64,000 bases of DNA from Sulfopaludibacter sp963835555 (GTDB lineage: Bacteria > Acidobacteriota > Terriglobia > Bryobacterales > Bryobacteraceae), in assembly GCA_963835555.1 (NCBI GenBank), contig CAWIGC010000007.1, positions 158,390 to 222,389 on the forward strand, written 5' to 3'. Shown in pieces: positions 9,422 to 18,826 of this stretch. Both the position numbers and the translations under genes were made by a program. A model generated the notes under the pieces. That model saw only the letters and a program-made list of their open reading frames with translations, was not told where the DNA came from and searched no databases. Position 1 is the stretch's first letter; every line of letters starts with the position of its first letter.

Positions 9422-11438
9422 TCAGTATAGCGGGCTGGAAAGCAGCCCTTCGGCGCGAACATTCCAGGCTTCCGGAAACGCGGAATGGTGCGCCATGTGG
9501 GCCACGGCCAGCAGCAAGCCACCGTTGCCGGGCAGATAGAGCGGCAGGTTGGGGCGCTGCCAGTTATGCCCGTTGGGCAGCCAGGTGTTTTTCGGCGTGT
9601 GCATCATCAGCGCGTCCATGGCAAGCGAGCGTTCTCCCAGGCTGGCGGCGGTCATCGCGACCATGGGGAAGTCCCAACCCCAGGTGTCCTCCCATTTCCA
9701 CTCGGCGAAAACTCTCTTGAGGGTGCGGCGCATGGTTTCGCGATCGACTTTGGCTCCGGGGAGCACGCCGAGCGCGCCCAGCATGGAGGGATGGTCGCGA
9801 TTCCGTTCCGTGAACGTCTGCGGGCAGTTCTCGTGAGCCAGGTAGACGCCGTCTTTGACGGGGAGGGCGGCGAGTGCAGTGCGCACTTTGTCCCACCCGG
9901 CATTCCGCGGACATACCGAGGCGTGTGCGCCAGCGCTGGGCTGCCTCCAGGGCATCGGCCCAGTATTCGAGTTCGAAGGTGGGGTTCCAGGTTTCGCGCG
10001 GCGGATGGTTTTCCTGCGCCGGGATCACCGGGGGGCCCAGCACGTAACGGTTCGTCGCGGAATCGTAGTGCGCAAACGACGCCATGAAATCGGCGGACGC
10101 GAAGACGATGTCGCGGTAGCGAGCCAGGGTTTGCGCCGTCGGGCGGGCGCGGTAGCACCATTCGGCCATGTGGATGGGATGGGGCTGCTGCCAGAGGAGC
10201 AGCGGGCCGATGGGCGAAGGACTGTCGCGGCCATCCGGCGCGGTCATTTTGGGCCAGCGCGCCCCGGCATATCCCTGCTGGTTCGCCCATGCGCGAGCCG
10301 CGGGCAGGATTTCGGCGTACCAGCCGAGGCTGCGCTCCAGGAGCGGCGCGCGGCCCCAGGCGGCGAAATGAGCGGCGTGCCAATAGTGCATTTCCAGGTG
10401 GAACTTGCCGTACCAACTGTTGCAGGTGAGGCCGGTCTCCTGCGGCGGCAGGGAGCCGGCGCACTGGATCCGGGTCTGGTATTGGGAAAGCACGACGCGG
10501 CGTTCGAGTTCGGGGGCCGCCGCCAGATCGATAGCGCCGCCGCTGTTCCAGAATTGGGGCCAATAAGTGCGGCTTGCGGCGAAGGCCTCGGTGGCATCCG
10601 CTCCCGCGCCCTGAAAGGCGCAGACGAACGCCAGTCTTTCCCCAGTTGGGTGCAGCACAAAGCGGTGCGGACCTTCACGTTTCATTGCGGCAGGCGCCTG
10701 CCACGCAATGCTGACGGAGTAGCGGTCGCGATCCAACTCGCGGGCGATCTCGACTCGTTGCGGCGCGTGGGCGGTCTCGGTGGTCCGGTGACGCTCCGGG
10801 TGCGTCCAATCGGCGGCATTCATGTTGCCGGAGCCGTATGGAAACTCGAAGGCGACCGCTAGCGGTGCGTTCACGGTAACGGCCAGCAGGTCGCGCGTGG
10901 GGTGGCAACAGGTCTCCACCACGATCTCGCGGCCCTGATGACGGAACTCGCTGCGCAGGACGCCGGTCCAGAGATCCAGCGTCTGCCTGATGTTGGTGAC
11001 CGCCTCCGGATCGTCGAACAGGAAGCCGATTTTTCCCAGGTGCAGCCGGTGCGGGTTTTCGCGGAGCCAATCGTACAACTGCTTCTGGCCGCTGGAACTG
11101 GTGGGATAGCCCACCTTGCGCCCGAACGTGTCGTACTCCGTCAGGTGGAAATCGGCGAAGGTCTGCCCGGAGGGATTGGGGACGGTATGCCAGCCCCACT
11201 GCGACATGGTGCAGAGGGGCATGTGATTTTCGTAGAGTTGGGGGAAGGTCTGCAGCCCGGTCACGTCGGCAGTGAAGGCGAATTCGCCGTTGCCGACAGA
11301 AAGGGGCGAGCGCGGATCGATGGCGGTGAGGGTGGGATTGTGGCGGGAGACGACCGCGCGCCGGTCGATGCGCGGCGCGGACTGTGCCGCCAGAGCGGCG
11401 GGCACGGCGGCCAGAAAATGACGCCGGGACAGAGTCAT
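9422..11438 (-). pseudogene. Tat-exported six-hairpin-type glycoside hydrolase, one frameshift
   Basis: About 670 residues once the frames are joined. The N-terminus has a Tat-like signal (SRRHFLAAVPAAL). The body has long alpha-helical stretches with Trp/Tyr/Glu-rich loops (EMHYWHAAHFAAWGR, then ARWPKMTAPDGRDSP), as in (alpha/alpha)6-barrel glycosidases related to GH65/GH95. Reading is broken by one extra base near 9911. Removing it joins RTRLGM to PRNAGWDKV and gives a natural C-terminus ending at 9422 (WGWDFPMVAMTAASLGERS, then HSAFPEAWNVRAEG). It may be a real mutation or a consensus error. It lies 2 bases after the beta-propeller gene. Confidence 0.7.
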
Positions 11439-11440
11439 GG

Positions 11441-13711
11441 CTACTTGAGGACAACTTTGGCGGTGCCGGTGTTATTGGCGCTGTCGGCCACGCGAATCAC
11501 TATCAGGTGCTCGCCGGGGGGAAGGGCGGTCAGGTCCAACGCGAACTTCTCCCGTTGCGAATCGATAACACCGTCGGCCGCTTCCACCGGAACCCAGGCC
11601 TGGGCATCCAGCGAATACTCGCAGCGGCGCAGGGGCGACGCGGCGTCGGATGCCTGCCATTCGATGTGAGCGGCTCCGGCGGAGTAGCGCGTTGCGCCAA
11701 GTGCGATGGCGGGCGGGGTGTTATCGATCATCACCGGCGCGCTCACCAGTTGCGCATCGCGCGCGGAAGAAGGCGGGTTGGATTCGCGATCGGACGCGGT
11801 GACGCGGAAATAGTATTTGCCATCGGCGAGCACATCGGCATCGAAGGTAAGGGTGTTGTCGTGAGATGCGGACTTGAGCAGCTTCCACTGGGTTTCGTCT
11901 TCACCGCGGAAGTATACGGCGTAGACCAGTCGATCGCCATCGGGATCTTCCGCCTGCCAGGTCAGAGTGATCTGCTGCGTAGAGGCGCGTGAGAGCGTCT
12001 GGGTGGATGTGCCGGCGGAGGTGGAGGGGGCGGTATCTCCGGAATCGGTGACGGTCACGCTGTACGCGGTGGATGGGGCCGTCGACGCGGTGCGGGAGGC
12101 CTGCGCGCTGGGAACGGACTGGGTAATTACATTGATGCTGCGGATCACCGGCGGTGAGTTTTGCGGCAGGTAGGCCAGAGTTACGCTGTTCAGCAGCGGC
12201 GTCGCGCCGTTAGTGCCGCTCATCTCAGCTTTCCATTCGATGAAGCGGGAGTTGGGGCTGGGAATCCGCGAGCCGGCTGGATCGGTGAGGGGCTCGGACC
12301 ATTCGCTCCAGGTGCGATCCGGCTTGGCGGAATTGCCGGAGCGGGTGCGGAAGGCTAACTTGCAACCGGCCGGCAGGTCGGCGCGCCAACTGATGCTGCC
12401 CCATCGCGACGCGGTGCCGGAATCATGCACCGGCGCTTCGTAGGAGCCGCTCGGTCCGGGTCCTTCCCCCAGGCGGAAGATGCGGCCCATGTTGCCGGTG
12501 GCCGCGAGGACGGAATGATCGGAAGGCAGCAGGCGCGTGGTTTCGCCCTCTTTGGTCTCCATGACCAAGGTGACCCGGCGATCCGGCGCCAGACCGTAGA
12601 TGCGCCCGTTTTGATCGGTGGAAAAGAGAATTTGCTTTTCCAGCGCCAGCACGTCGTACACGTTCTCTTCTTTGGAACTCCAGAGCGTCTCGACGGTGTT
12701 ATCGGGGTTGATGCGGTAGACTGCGGACTTTTCGACTCCGCTCACGTCGATCGAGGGGCTGGTCTGGCCCGTAGTCTGGGCGGCGGCCCCGGCGATGGGC
12801 TGCGCGGGAGTGGCGGTGGGAGGTTTGATCTCAGCGCCCGGAGTGTTGCTTTGCGCTTCCACCGTAATGGTGGTGGTTACGGCAGTGCCGGTATTGGAGG
12901 TAACGTTTTGCGAGGCTTGGGATGCGGCTTGCGTCTGTTTCGCGATGGAACCTCCCAGTGCTGCCGCGTAGACAGTGCCATCCGGCATGGGCACGATGGC
13001 GCGAATTTCCGGCAGGTTGGCGTCATACAGCACAAAGGCTTTGTCTTTGGCGGAAATGCGGTAGAGGATGCCGTTGGGTTCAGTGCCGGCCAACAGGCGG
13101 CCGGCGGAATCGATGGCAAGGCCGGTGATGTGGGATTGGCCGGTATCGTAATAAAGCTCGCCCTTGCCGGGGGCTTCGACGCGATAAATCTTACCCTGGT
13201 CGCCGGTGCCGACATAGAGGACACCGTCCGGACCGACGGTTAGCGACCAGATGTAGCGGGCATGCGGATCGAAGTATTCGGTCGCGGCGCCCCCTTCGAT
13301 GCGATACACCTTGCCATCCGGAGAGGTGCCGGCGTAGACGATGCCGGACTGGTCTACCGCGATGGCGAAGACCTCCGGCTGCTCCGCGGTCCAGAGCAGG
13401 GAAGACTTACCGGCGGGATCGATTCGGTAAACGCGGCCACGGTTGCCGGTGGCGGCATAGAGCGAACCATCCGGCGCTTCGGCGACGCTCCAGATCACCG
13501 GTTGATCGGAAGAGAAGATGGTGTCCAGCTTAGGCGCCAGCGACAGGCGGCCTTCGCGGCTGAGGGAGATGCCGGCGAAGCGGCCGCGAATAAAATCATT
13601 GTACGAGTTCATTTCCCAGGCGGCGGTGCCGCTGGCGAAGGCTCCTGGAGACGTGCCGATGAGTATTGCCGCGAGCAGAACGCGGCCCGAGTGGCGCATG
13701 AATGCAATCAT
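11441..13711 (-). CDS. Secreted beta-propeller protein with C-terminal Ig/Fn3-like domains
   Basis: 756 residues. A signal peptide (residues 1-27) is followed by repeated blades with the pattern VYxIDxxGxSxxLWxxxxxxVxAIAxDxxGxVYAGT (about residues 60-420), a Ser/Thr-rich linker around 260-320, a second spacer near 550-580 and two immunoglobulin/fibronectin-like beta-sandwich segments to the end. No catalytic motif is seen. The start overlaps the S55-peptidase stop as ATGA. It is probably an extracellular or periplasmic binding or scaffold protein working with the neighbouring protease and glycosidase. Confidence 0.8.
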   Translation of the reverse strand: MIAFMRHSGRVLLAAILIGTSPGAFASGTAAWEMNSYNDFIRGRFAGISLSREGRLSLAPKLDTIFSSDQPVIWSVAEAPDGSLYAATGNRGRVYRIDPAGKSSLLWTAEQPEVFAIAVDQSGIVYAGTSPDGKVYRIEGGAATEYFDPHARYIWSLTVGPDGVLYVGTGDQGKIYRVEAPGKGELYYDTGQSHITGLAIDSAGRLLAGTEPNGILYRISAKDKAFVLYDANLPEIRAIVPMPDGTVYAAALGGSIAKQTQAASQASQNVTSNTGTAVTTTITVEAQSNTPGAEIKPPTATPAQPIAGAAAQTTGQTSPSIDVSGVEKSAVYRINPDNTVETLWSSKEENVYDVLALEKQILFSTDQNGRIYGLAPDRRVTLVMETKEGETTRLLPSDHSVLAATGNMGRIFRLGEGPGPSGSYEAPVHDSGTASRWGSISWRADLPAGCKLAFRTRSGNSAKPDRTWSEWSEPLTDPAGSRIPSPNSRFIEWKAEMSGTNGATPLLNSVTLAYLPQNSPPVIRSINVITQSVPSAQASRTASTAPSTAYSVTVTDSGDTAPSTSAGTSTQTLSRASTQQITLTWQAEDPDGDRLVYAVYFRGEDETQWKLLKSASHDNTLTFDADVLADGKYYFRVTASDRESNPPSSARDAQLVSAPVMIDNTPPAIALGATRYSAGAAHIEWQASDAASPLRRCEYSLDAQAWVPVEAADGVIDSQREKFALDLTALPPGEHLIVIRVADSANNTGTAKVVLK

Positions 13712-15492
13712 TCCTTAACTTCCACCTGAATGGTTTTGACGCCGGAGATCACCATATCGCCGCCATCGATTTCCATCTCGGCGATTTTGGAGTTGCGCAA
13801 CTGGGTGATGCCCGCCTGGCTGGTCTGCGAACCTTCGAGGATGAGGGCGATGGAAGCGGGCGGACCCGGCAGGTCGGCGCCCTCGAGTTGGAAATTAGGC
13901 TCGGCGCGCCAGATGCGAACGTACGCTCTTGTGTTGGGATGGAGATCGTTAACCGAGGTGATCAATTGACCCGGGGTGCGCGGGCTGGCGGTGAGGATCT
14001 GGCGAAAGTCGCTGAGGTTGGCGGTGTTGGCATCGGAGACGGTGAAGTACAGAGGTCCGCTTTCAGCGCCGACTGGCACCTGGTATTCCACACGGCGCAT
14101 GGTTTCGGCGCCGTTTTCGCCGGTAAGCAGGACATTTAACTGGACCTTTTCTCCGGGGCGAACTTCACGGCGGGAAGCCATCACGGAATCGATGGTGAGC
14201 TGTTTTTTCTGGTCGAAGGCTTCGATTTTGAGCGCGACCTTTTTTAATTTGAGCGCCGCGAAGCCGCTTTGCATCACGTAGGCCAGGGGGATTGCGGTGT
14301 TGAGCGAGACCTGCATGGCGGCTCCGTTATCGGCGGCGAACATATTGTTCAGCTTCACCGGAGCGGGCCCGTTCTGAAATTCGATTTCGCCGCTGACCCG
14401 GAGGGATGCGGCGCCCACGGTACGCTCGGTGGAATCGATGGCGGAGTAGACCGCCATCTGCATGAGCAGCGGCGAGAGCAGGGGATCATCGACCATCTGC
14501 ATTTGATAGTTTTCAATAGGGCGGTTGCCACGCGAGATGCCGACGGAGACCGGCACCATGGCGGCGCGCTTGCCGAGTTGCCCGGTGATGGCGGTATTGC
14601 GGTCCTCGTCCATGGTGCCCATCCACTCTTTGGAGGTGGCGAGTTTGAAGGACGTGTTGACGTTGGGCAGGAGCGTGATGACTTCCGCGCGCGCGAAGGG
14701 CAGCGCGGTGGCGCCGATATCGAGGAAGCGATGGCCGAATGCGTAGATGCGCGAGCCATCGATGTAGGTGACGGTGCCGGCGGCGCCGACGCTGAGGTCG
14801 CCGGCCATCAATTGGACGGAGATCATGGAGCCCGGATGCAGGTCGGCGGGGTTGCCCATTCGATTCTGGAGATCGGAACCCATGGTAACGGCCTGTCGGG
14901 GTTCGAGGCCAAGGGTGCGGAGTTGCGGCGCGAAGGCGTCGAGTGTGGCACGGCTGAACCCTCCGAATGAGAGGGGCGTGGCAATCTCGATCATCCGGTC
15001 GCTGCCCCTGGGTGGGGCGGGCTGGCGTGGGGTGAGAGTGCGGGTGAGATCCTGCGATGCGAGGGCGAGGGCCAGACGCCGGTTGTTCGCGAAGGCGGGA
15101 GTGGTGGACGCTATAGCGGAGGGCCGGACCATATCCTCGATGGGGCGGATGGCGGCGATCGGGTCCTTGGCGAAGGGGAAGGCCATGGCAACCGCGCCGG
15201 CGAGTTTGCCATCGATGTAGACCGGGCTGCCGCTCATGCCTTCCATGACGCCGGTATGTTCGAGGGGGCCGCCGGAGAGGCGGGCGAGGATAAGGGACTC
15301 TTTGGGGCCGAAGTTGTCGAGTATGCCGAGAATTTCGACGCTGAATTCTTCTACACGATCACCGGAGAAGACGGTGCGGCCGGTGCCGACCATGCCGGGT
15401 CGGATGTCCTTGAGAGGGAAGAAGGAAGATGGCGTTTGGGCGAGGAGGGGGAGCGCGAGCGCCAGAAGCGCGGGCAGGGAAAAGCGAGGCAC
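13708..15492 (-). CDS. SpoIVB-type (S55) serine peptidase domain protein, secreted
   Basis: 594 residues from GTG 15492, chosen because a signal peptide (LPALLALALPLLAQ) begins there; the longer frame overlaps the tRNA. The N-terminal third contains the S55 signature (RPGMVGTGRTVFSGD, then LEHTGVMEGMSGSP at residues about 78-90 holding the serine nucleophile, then AVAMAFPFAKDPI). The remainder is a large beta-rich region of unknown role. In sporulators the family cleaves regulators across membranes; in Acidobacteria long homologues are common and uncharacterised. First gene of the operon. Confidence 0.85.
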   Translation of the reverse strand: MPRFSLPALLALALPLLAQTPSSFFPLKDIRPGMVGTGRTVFSGDRVEEFSVEILGILDNFGPKESLILARLSGGPLEHTGVMEGMSGSPVYIDGKLAGAVAMAFPFAKDPIAAIRPIEDMVRPSAIASTTPAFANNRRLALALASQDLTRTLTPRQPAPPRGSDRMIEIATPLSFGGFSRATLDAFAPQLRTLGLEPRQAVTMGSDLQNRMGNPADLHPGSMISVQLMAGDLSVGAAGTVTYIDGSRIYAFGHRFLDIGATALPFARAEVITLLPNVNTSFKLATSKEWMGTMDEDRNTAITGQLGKRAAMVPVSVGISRGNRPIENYQMQMVDDPLLSPLLMQMAVYSAIDSTERTVGAASLRVSGEIEFQNGPAPVKLNNMFAADNGAAMQVSLNTAIPLAYVMQSGFAALKLKKVALKIEAFDQKKQLTIDSVMASRREVRPGEKVQLNVLLTGENGAETMRRVEYQVPVGAESGPLYFTVSDANTANLSDFRQILTASPRTPGQLITSVNDLHPNTRAYVRIWRAEPNFQLEGADLPGPPASIALILEGSQTSQAGITQLRNSKIAEMEIDGGDMVISGVKTIQVEVKE

Positions 15493-15577
15493 ACCCTTAT
15501 TGTAATCGCGAGGGAAGGAGGATGCAGAAATTCGGACAATTGATTGACCAGGAGTTAGGGGTAGGTTACGATAGAGG

Positions 15578-15654
<77 letters not shown>

Positions 15655-15779
15655 ATCTTATCAATAGGTTACGCGGATCTTCGGGCGTACCACAAACTCC
15701 CATTAACTCCCAATAACAGCTTTCGGCTTCGTCTGGCCGACGTTTTCCTCTGATTTGCACGGACTTTCTAAGGACCAAT
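15655..15779. other. Probable left attachment region (attL) of an integrated element
   Basis: The 125 bases between the encoded CCA of tRNA-fMet and the stop of the integrase hold no gene. An integrase reading toward a tRNA 3' end at this distance is the classic layout of a tRNA-targeted element, so the crossover probably lies in the T-arm/acceptor of the tRNA. I did not find a second copy of the tRNA 3' end elsewhere in the window, so the matching right site is not defined. Confidence 0.55.
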
Positions 15780-16892
15780 TCAACAACCTTGCGTGTGGGC
15801 CTGACGCTTGGTGTCTGTCATGGCCTTGCCGTAAATGTTCATCGTGGTCTGGATGCTGGCGTGCCGCATCAACTCCTTTTGGACGGTGAGAGGCGCCCCA
15901 GTGTCGTCCAGCCACGACCGGTAGCTGTGCCTAAAGGTATGCCAGCCGATACCGTCGCCGATCTTGGCCGCGATACCGGCTTTGCGGATGTACCTCTTCT
16001 GGATCTCCTCCTGGTGGTACGGCCGGCCCGTGCGCGGGTTGGCAAACAACCACCCTTCCGGCGTGGAGAAGGCCCGCTCCTTGTGCAGCATCAACGCCTC
16101 AACCAGCGCAGGATCGAGAGGAACGGTGTCCCGTGAATACTCGGTCTTCACGTTCCCAACCCGCCCGTGAACGATGCCTCGTTGAATCAGCAGCGTGAGT
16201 CCAATAAAATCGAAATCCCGCCACCGTAGCGCGACGATCTCGCTCACGCGAAGGCCCAGGCATCCAGCGATTAGGACCATTGTCCGGAAGGGTTCCCGGA
16301 TCAGCGGCACCAACAACTCGAACTCCTCTGGTGCAAGAACGCGAGGCGTCTTGAGGCGCTTCGTCCCACCCTTCACCCGAACCAGTTTGATGGGATTCTT
16401 GTCCGTCAGTTCCCACCTCTCCGCACACTGAAAAATAGTGTGCATTAAGCTCTTTACGTGGCTTCTGGTCTTGGGGGCAAGATCCAAACTCCTGAGCCAA
16501 TCCTCGACCGCCATCGACTTGATGGCACTCAGAGGCGTCAGCGCCCATCGTGGTTTGATCTGATTTTTGATGAGAGATTTATACGCAGCCCTGGTTGAAT
16601 ACTGTTCGGGCATCTCTTCCTGCTCGTATCGGGCGATCACGGCTCCAAACTCCGCAGCATCAGCCGCTGCCGGTTGGTCTGCGTTGAGCCGCAACAGGAT
16701 CGCCTGCACCACCGACGACTTCCTCGCAGCGGTTTCGGTCGGATACTCTTGCAGTGTTCCGACCGTGGCGGCCCGGCGTTGGCGTTCCCCCTGGCCGTCC
16801 GTTTCGTAATAGCGAAACTCCCAAACCTCCTTTCCTTTCTTCCGTTCTTTGGTTTCCAGACTTCCATACTGATATCGTGTGCGCGTGAACAA
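15780..16892 (-). CDS. Tyrosine recombinase (integrase)
   Basis: 370 residues: an N-terminal AP2-like arm-binding region with an Arg/Lys-rich segment (RYYETDGQGERQRR), a SAM-like core-binding domain (about 85-185), and the catalytic domain. The catalytic set is complete: R215 in GCLGLRVSE, H318 and R321 in WHTFRHSY, H344 in LMRHASIQTT and nucleophile Y354 in TMNIYGKA. It catalyses site-specific integration and excision, presumably at the adjacent tRNA-fMet. The excisionase-like gene is immediately upstream. Confidence 0.96.
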   Translation of the reverse strand: MFTRTRYQYGSLETKERKKGKEVWEFRYYETDGQGERQRRAATVGTLQEYPTETAARKSSVVQAILLRLNADQPAAADAAEFGAVIARYEQEEMPEQYSTRAAYKSLIKNQIKPRWALTPLSAIKSMAVEDWLRSLDLAPKTRSHVKSLMHTIFQCAERWELTDKNPIKLVRVKGGTKRLKTPRVLAPEEFELLVPLIREPFRTMVLIAGCLGLRVSEIVALRWRDFDFIGLTLLIQRGIVHGRVGNVKTEYSRDTVPLDPALVEALMLHKERAFSTPEGWLFANPRTGRPYHQEEIQKRYIRKAGIAAKIGDGIGWHTFRHSYRSWLDDTGAPLTVQKELMRHASIQTTMNIYGKAMTDTKRQAHTQGC

Positions 16893-16911
16893 CGAAAACC
16901 TTCCTTTCGCG

Positions 16912-17205
16912 TTAACGGCACGAGTGGCGCTTTGAGCATACGCCAGAACGGAGCCACTCGTCCAGGGCCGAGGCCCGGAAGCGCCAGAGGTCGCCGATGC
17001 GAAACGCCGGAACCGATCCCTCGCGCGCCATCTTCTGAAGCGTCTTTGGGTGAATTTGGAGCAGCCCGGCTGCTTCTTCGGTGTTCAGAACCCGTTCAAA
17101 CGTCATCGCCGGCGGTTCGGGTTCTCGTAAATCCAGCGCCGGCTGCACAACCGCTTGATGACTCATTTGCATGTTTTCCTTTGCCGTTGAGCTGCTAGAG
17201 CTCAT
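16912..17205 (-). CDS. Excisionase-like HTH (MerR/HTH_17) protein
   Basis: 97 residues. The C-terminal half is a winged-helix of the HTH_17 kind (VLNTEEAAGLLQIHPKTLQ, then VPAFRIGDLWRFRASALDEW), as in excisionase/Xis and AlpA-like directionality factors. The N-terminus is Ser-rich and polar, so a later start is possible. The gene lies 19 bases upstream of the integrase and its start overlaps the preceding small gene (ATGA), supporting an operon. It probably binds arm sites to favour excision. Confidence 0.8.
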   Translation of the reverse strand: MSSSSSTAKENMQMSHQAVVQPALDLREPEPPAMTFERVLNTEEAAGLLQIHPKTLQKMAREGSVPAFRIGDLWRFRASALDEWLRSGVCSKRHSCR

Positions 17206-17483
17206 CCTTTCCTCCCGAGACCGGTTCCGATTCCGTCCGCGGCGATTCGAGATCGAATCTGAAAGCGCCGATCCAAAGATTCGAGGCGCTCCAGGGCATC
17301 CAACAGCTGCAGGCCTACCTCGCGCATATGAATGCAGGGTTCTGCAAACTGTTCCGCGTGCTTGATCGCAAACTTGATTCGATCAATTGCGACCCGAGCT
17401 TGATAGGCCATCTCGAATTCAAGTGCTGAGGGCCTCGATCTCACTTCTGCTTCGAGAAATTGATGAATGATCTCTGAACTCAT
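17202..17483 (-). CDS. Small alpha-helical protein of unknown function
   Basis: 93 residues, predicted all-helical with heptad-like leucines and alternating acidic and basic residues, no signal or membrane segment. I do not recognise it. It is the first gene of the three-gene integrase operon and overlaps the HTH gene by 4 bases, so it is probably expressed with it. It might regulate or accompany excision; that is inference from position only. Confidence 0.6.
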   Translation of the reverse strand: MSSEIIHQFLEAEVRSRPSALEFEMAYQARVAIDRIKFAIKHAEQFAEPCIHMREVGLQLLDALERLESLDRRFQIRSRIAADGIGTGLGRKG

Positions 17484-17885
17484 TCCAACCCCTTATGCAG
17501 CCAAGGCCGTCCGCCTGCCAAATCCGCCGCTGCTTCTCGGTCGGTTGATGGAAGCTCTTGGGCACCGAGTGCCGAGCCCAAAGTGCTGCGCCCGGGACTC
17601 TGAATAGGAGCGGTATTCGTTGACTCCATGGTTATTTGTAAGGCATTCGGGGGAGTTGCGCCAAAAGTCTATCGGGTCGTGTTGTAGGACTTGGAGTTCC
17701 GGAGTCTGACCGGGGTCCGCGCCACATCCGAGATGCGCATCCTAACGGTCGCTGCTTGAAGTGGTTGGCCCGATCACCACCGCGCTCATCCGGCCCCGGA
17801 ACGACAGTTCATATTCCCAGGTCTTCCGGCGCATACTGCTCGTGGTGAATGGCGAGCGGAGCCACCACAAAAGGGCTGGTGAGGC
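17484..17885. other. Intergenic gap, no gene recognised
   Basis: About 400 bases between the divergent integrase operon and the cargo genes. Frames here are short and lack coding character. It must hold the divergent promoters, but I could not pick out a convincing -35/-10 pair or terminator. Confidence 0.5.
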
Positions 17886-18826
17886 ATGGACATCCCGATT
17901 CTGATCTCAGCGCTTCATGAAACACTGATGGCGAATCAAAGAGCCAGCGGAACTTGGGGATATCGCGGCAATCAGGACTCGGTCGAATCCACATGCCTCG
18001 CGATATTGGCATTGCGCCAGCAGCCGAGCATCGAACTTGCGCGGGCGATGCAAGCACTCCTGGGTCTTCAGAACGCAGACGGAAGTTGGCCAGCGTTCAC
18101 GGGCGACGAGCCAGAGGGGTGCTGGACAACTGCCCTTGCCGTCCTGAGCCTAATGCGGGACGGGGCACGCAACGAAGCACCTGGCATCGGGAGTCCAGTG
18201 GCTCTTGAACGCGCGAGGCCGCGAAGCAAACTGGTTGTGGCGCTGGAAACTCCGCACGTTCGACAACAAGGTGCAGTTCGATCCAGCCAAGTTCGGCTGG
18301 AGCTGGGTTTCAGGTACAACGAGCTGGGTAATCCCGACTGCATTCGCCCTGATTGCCCTTCAACAGGCCAGGCAGCGTGGCTATGACAACACTGCCCGGC
18401 TCACTGAGCGGGTCGACCTCGGCACCAGCATGCTCCTCGACCGAATGTGCCCCGGCGGCGGATGGAATTCTGGAAATGGCGTCGCATTTGGCGTGCCGCT
18501 CACGCCGCATCATTGACGCAACCTCAATCGCCCTGCTGGCCCTGATAGGCCATGAAAAGGAACAGGGGGTTCAGAGATCACTCCACTGGCTGGTGAACCG
18601 TCTTGCGGGATGTCCATCGCCATACAGTCTGGCCTGGGGTGTCCTTGCGATTGCAGCATACCGACGCATCTGTCCGGAAGCCAGGGAGAGTCTGCGCGAC
18701 AGGGCGGAAGAACTGATGCGGCTGACCGAGGATGCGGCGAGTATCGAGGACAACTGCACTCTCGCGGTAAGCGCCCTAGCGCTTGAGGCGGTGAATGGAG
18801 ACAGCGTGTTTGAGGTGCGAACGTGA
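17886..18826 (+). pseudogene. Prenyltransferase/squalene-cyclase-repeat protein, two frameshifts
   Basis: Three frames join into one protein of about 310 residues. The QW-like repeat signature of (alpha/alpha)6 terpene-cyclase/prenyltransferase-repeat folds recurs: TWGYRGNQDSVESTCLAILAL, then LQNADGSWPAF, then GWSWVSGTTSWVIPTAFALI, then GGGWNSGNG. Frame changes occur near 18185 (before VQWLLNAR) and near 18505, where one extra C turns TPHIDATSIALL into TPHH-stop. The gene ends overlapping the DUF362 start. Such repeat proteins accompany DUF362 proteins in several bacterial clusters; the substrate is unknown. Confidence 0.7.
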
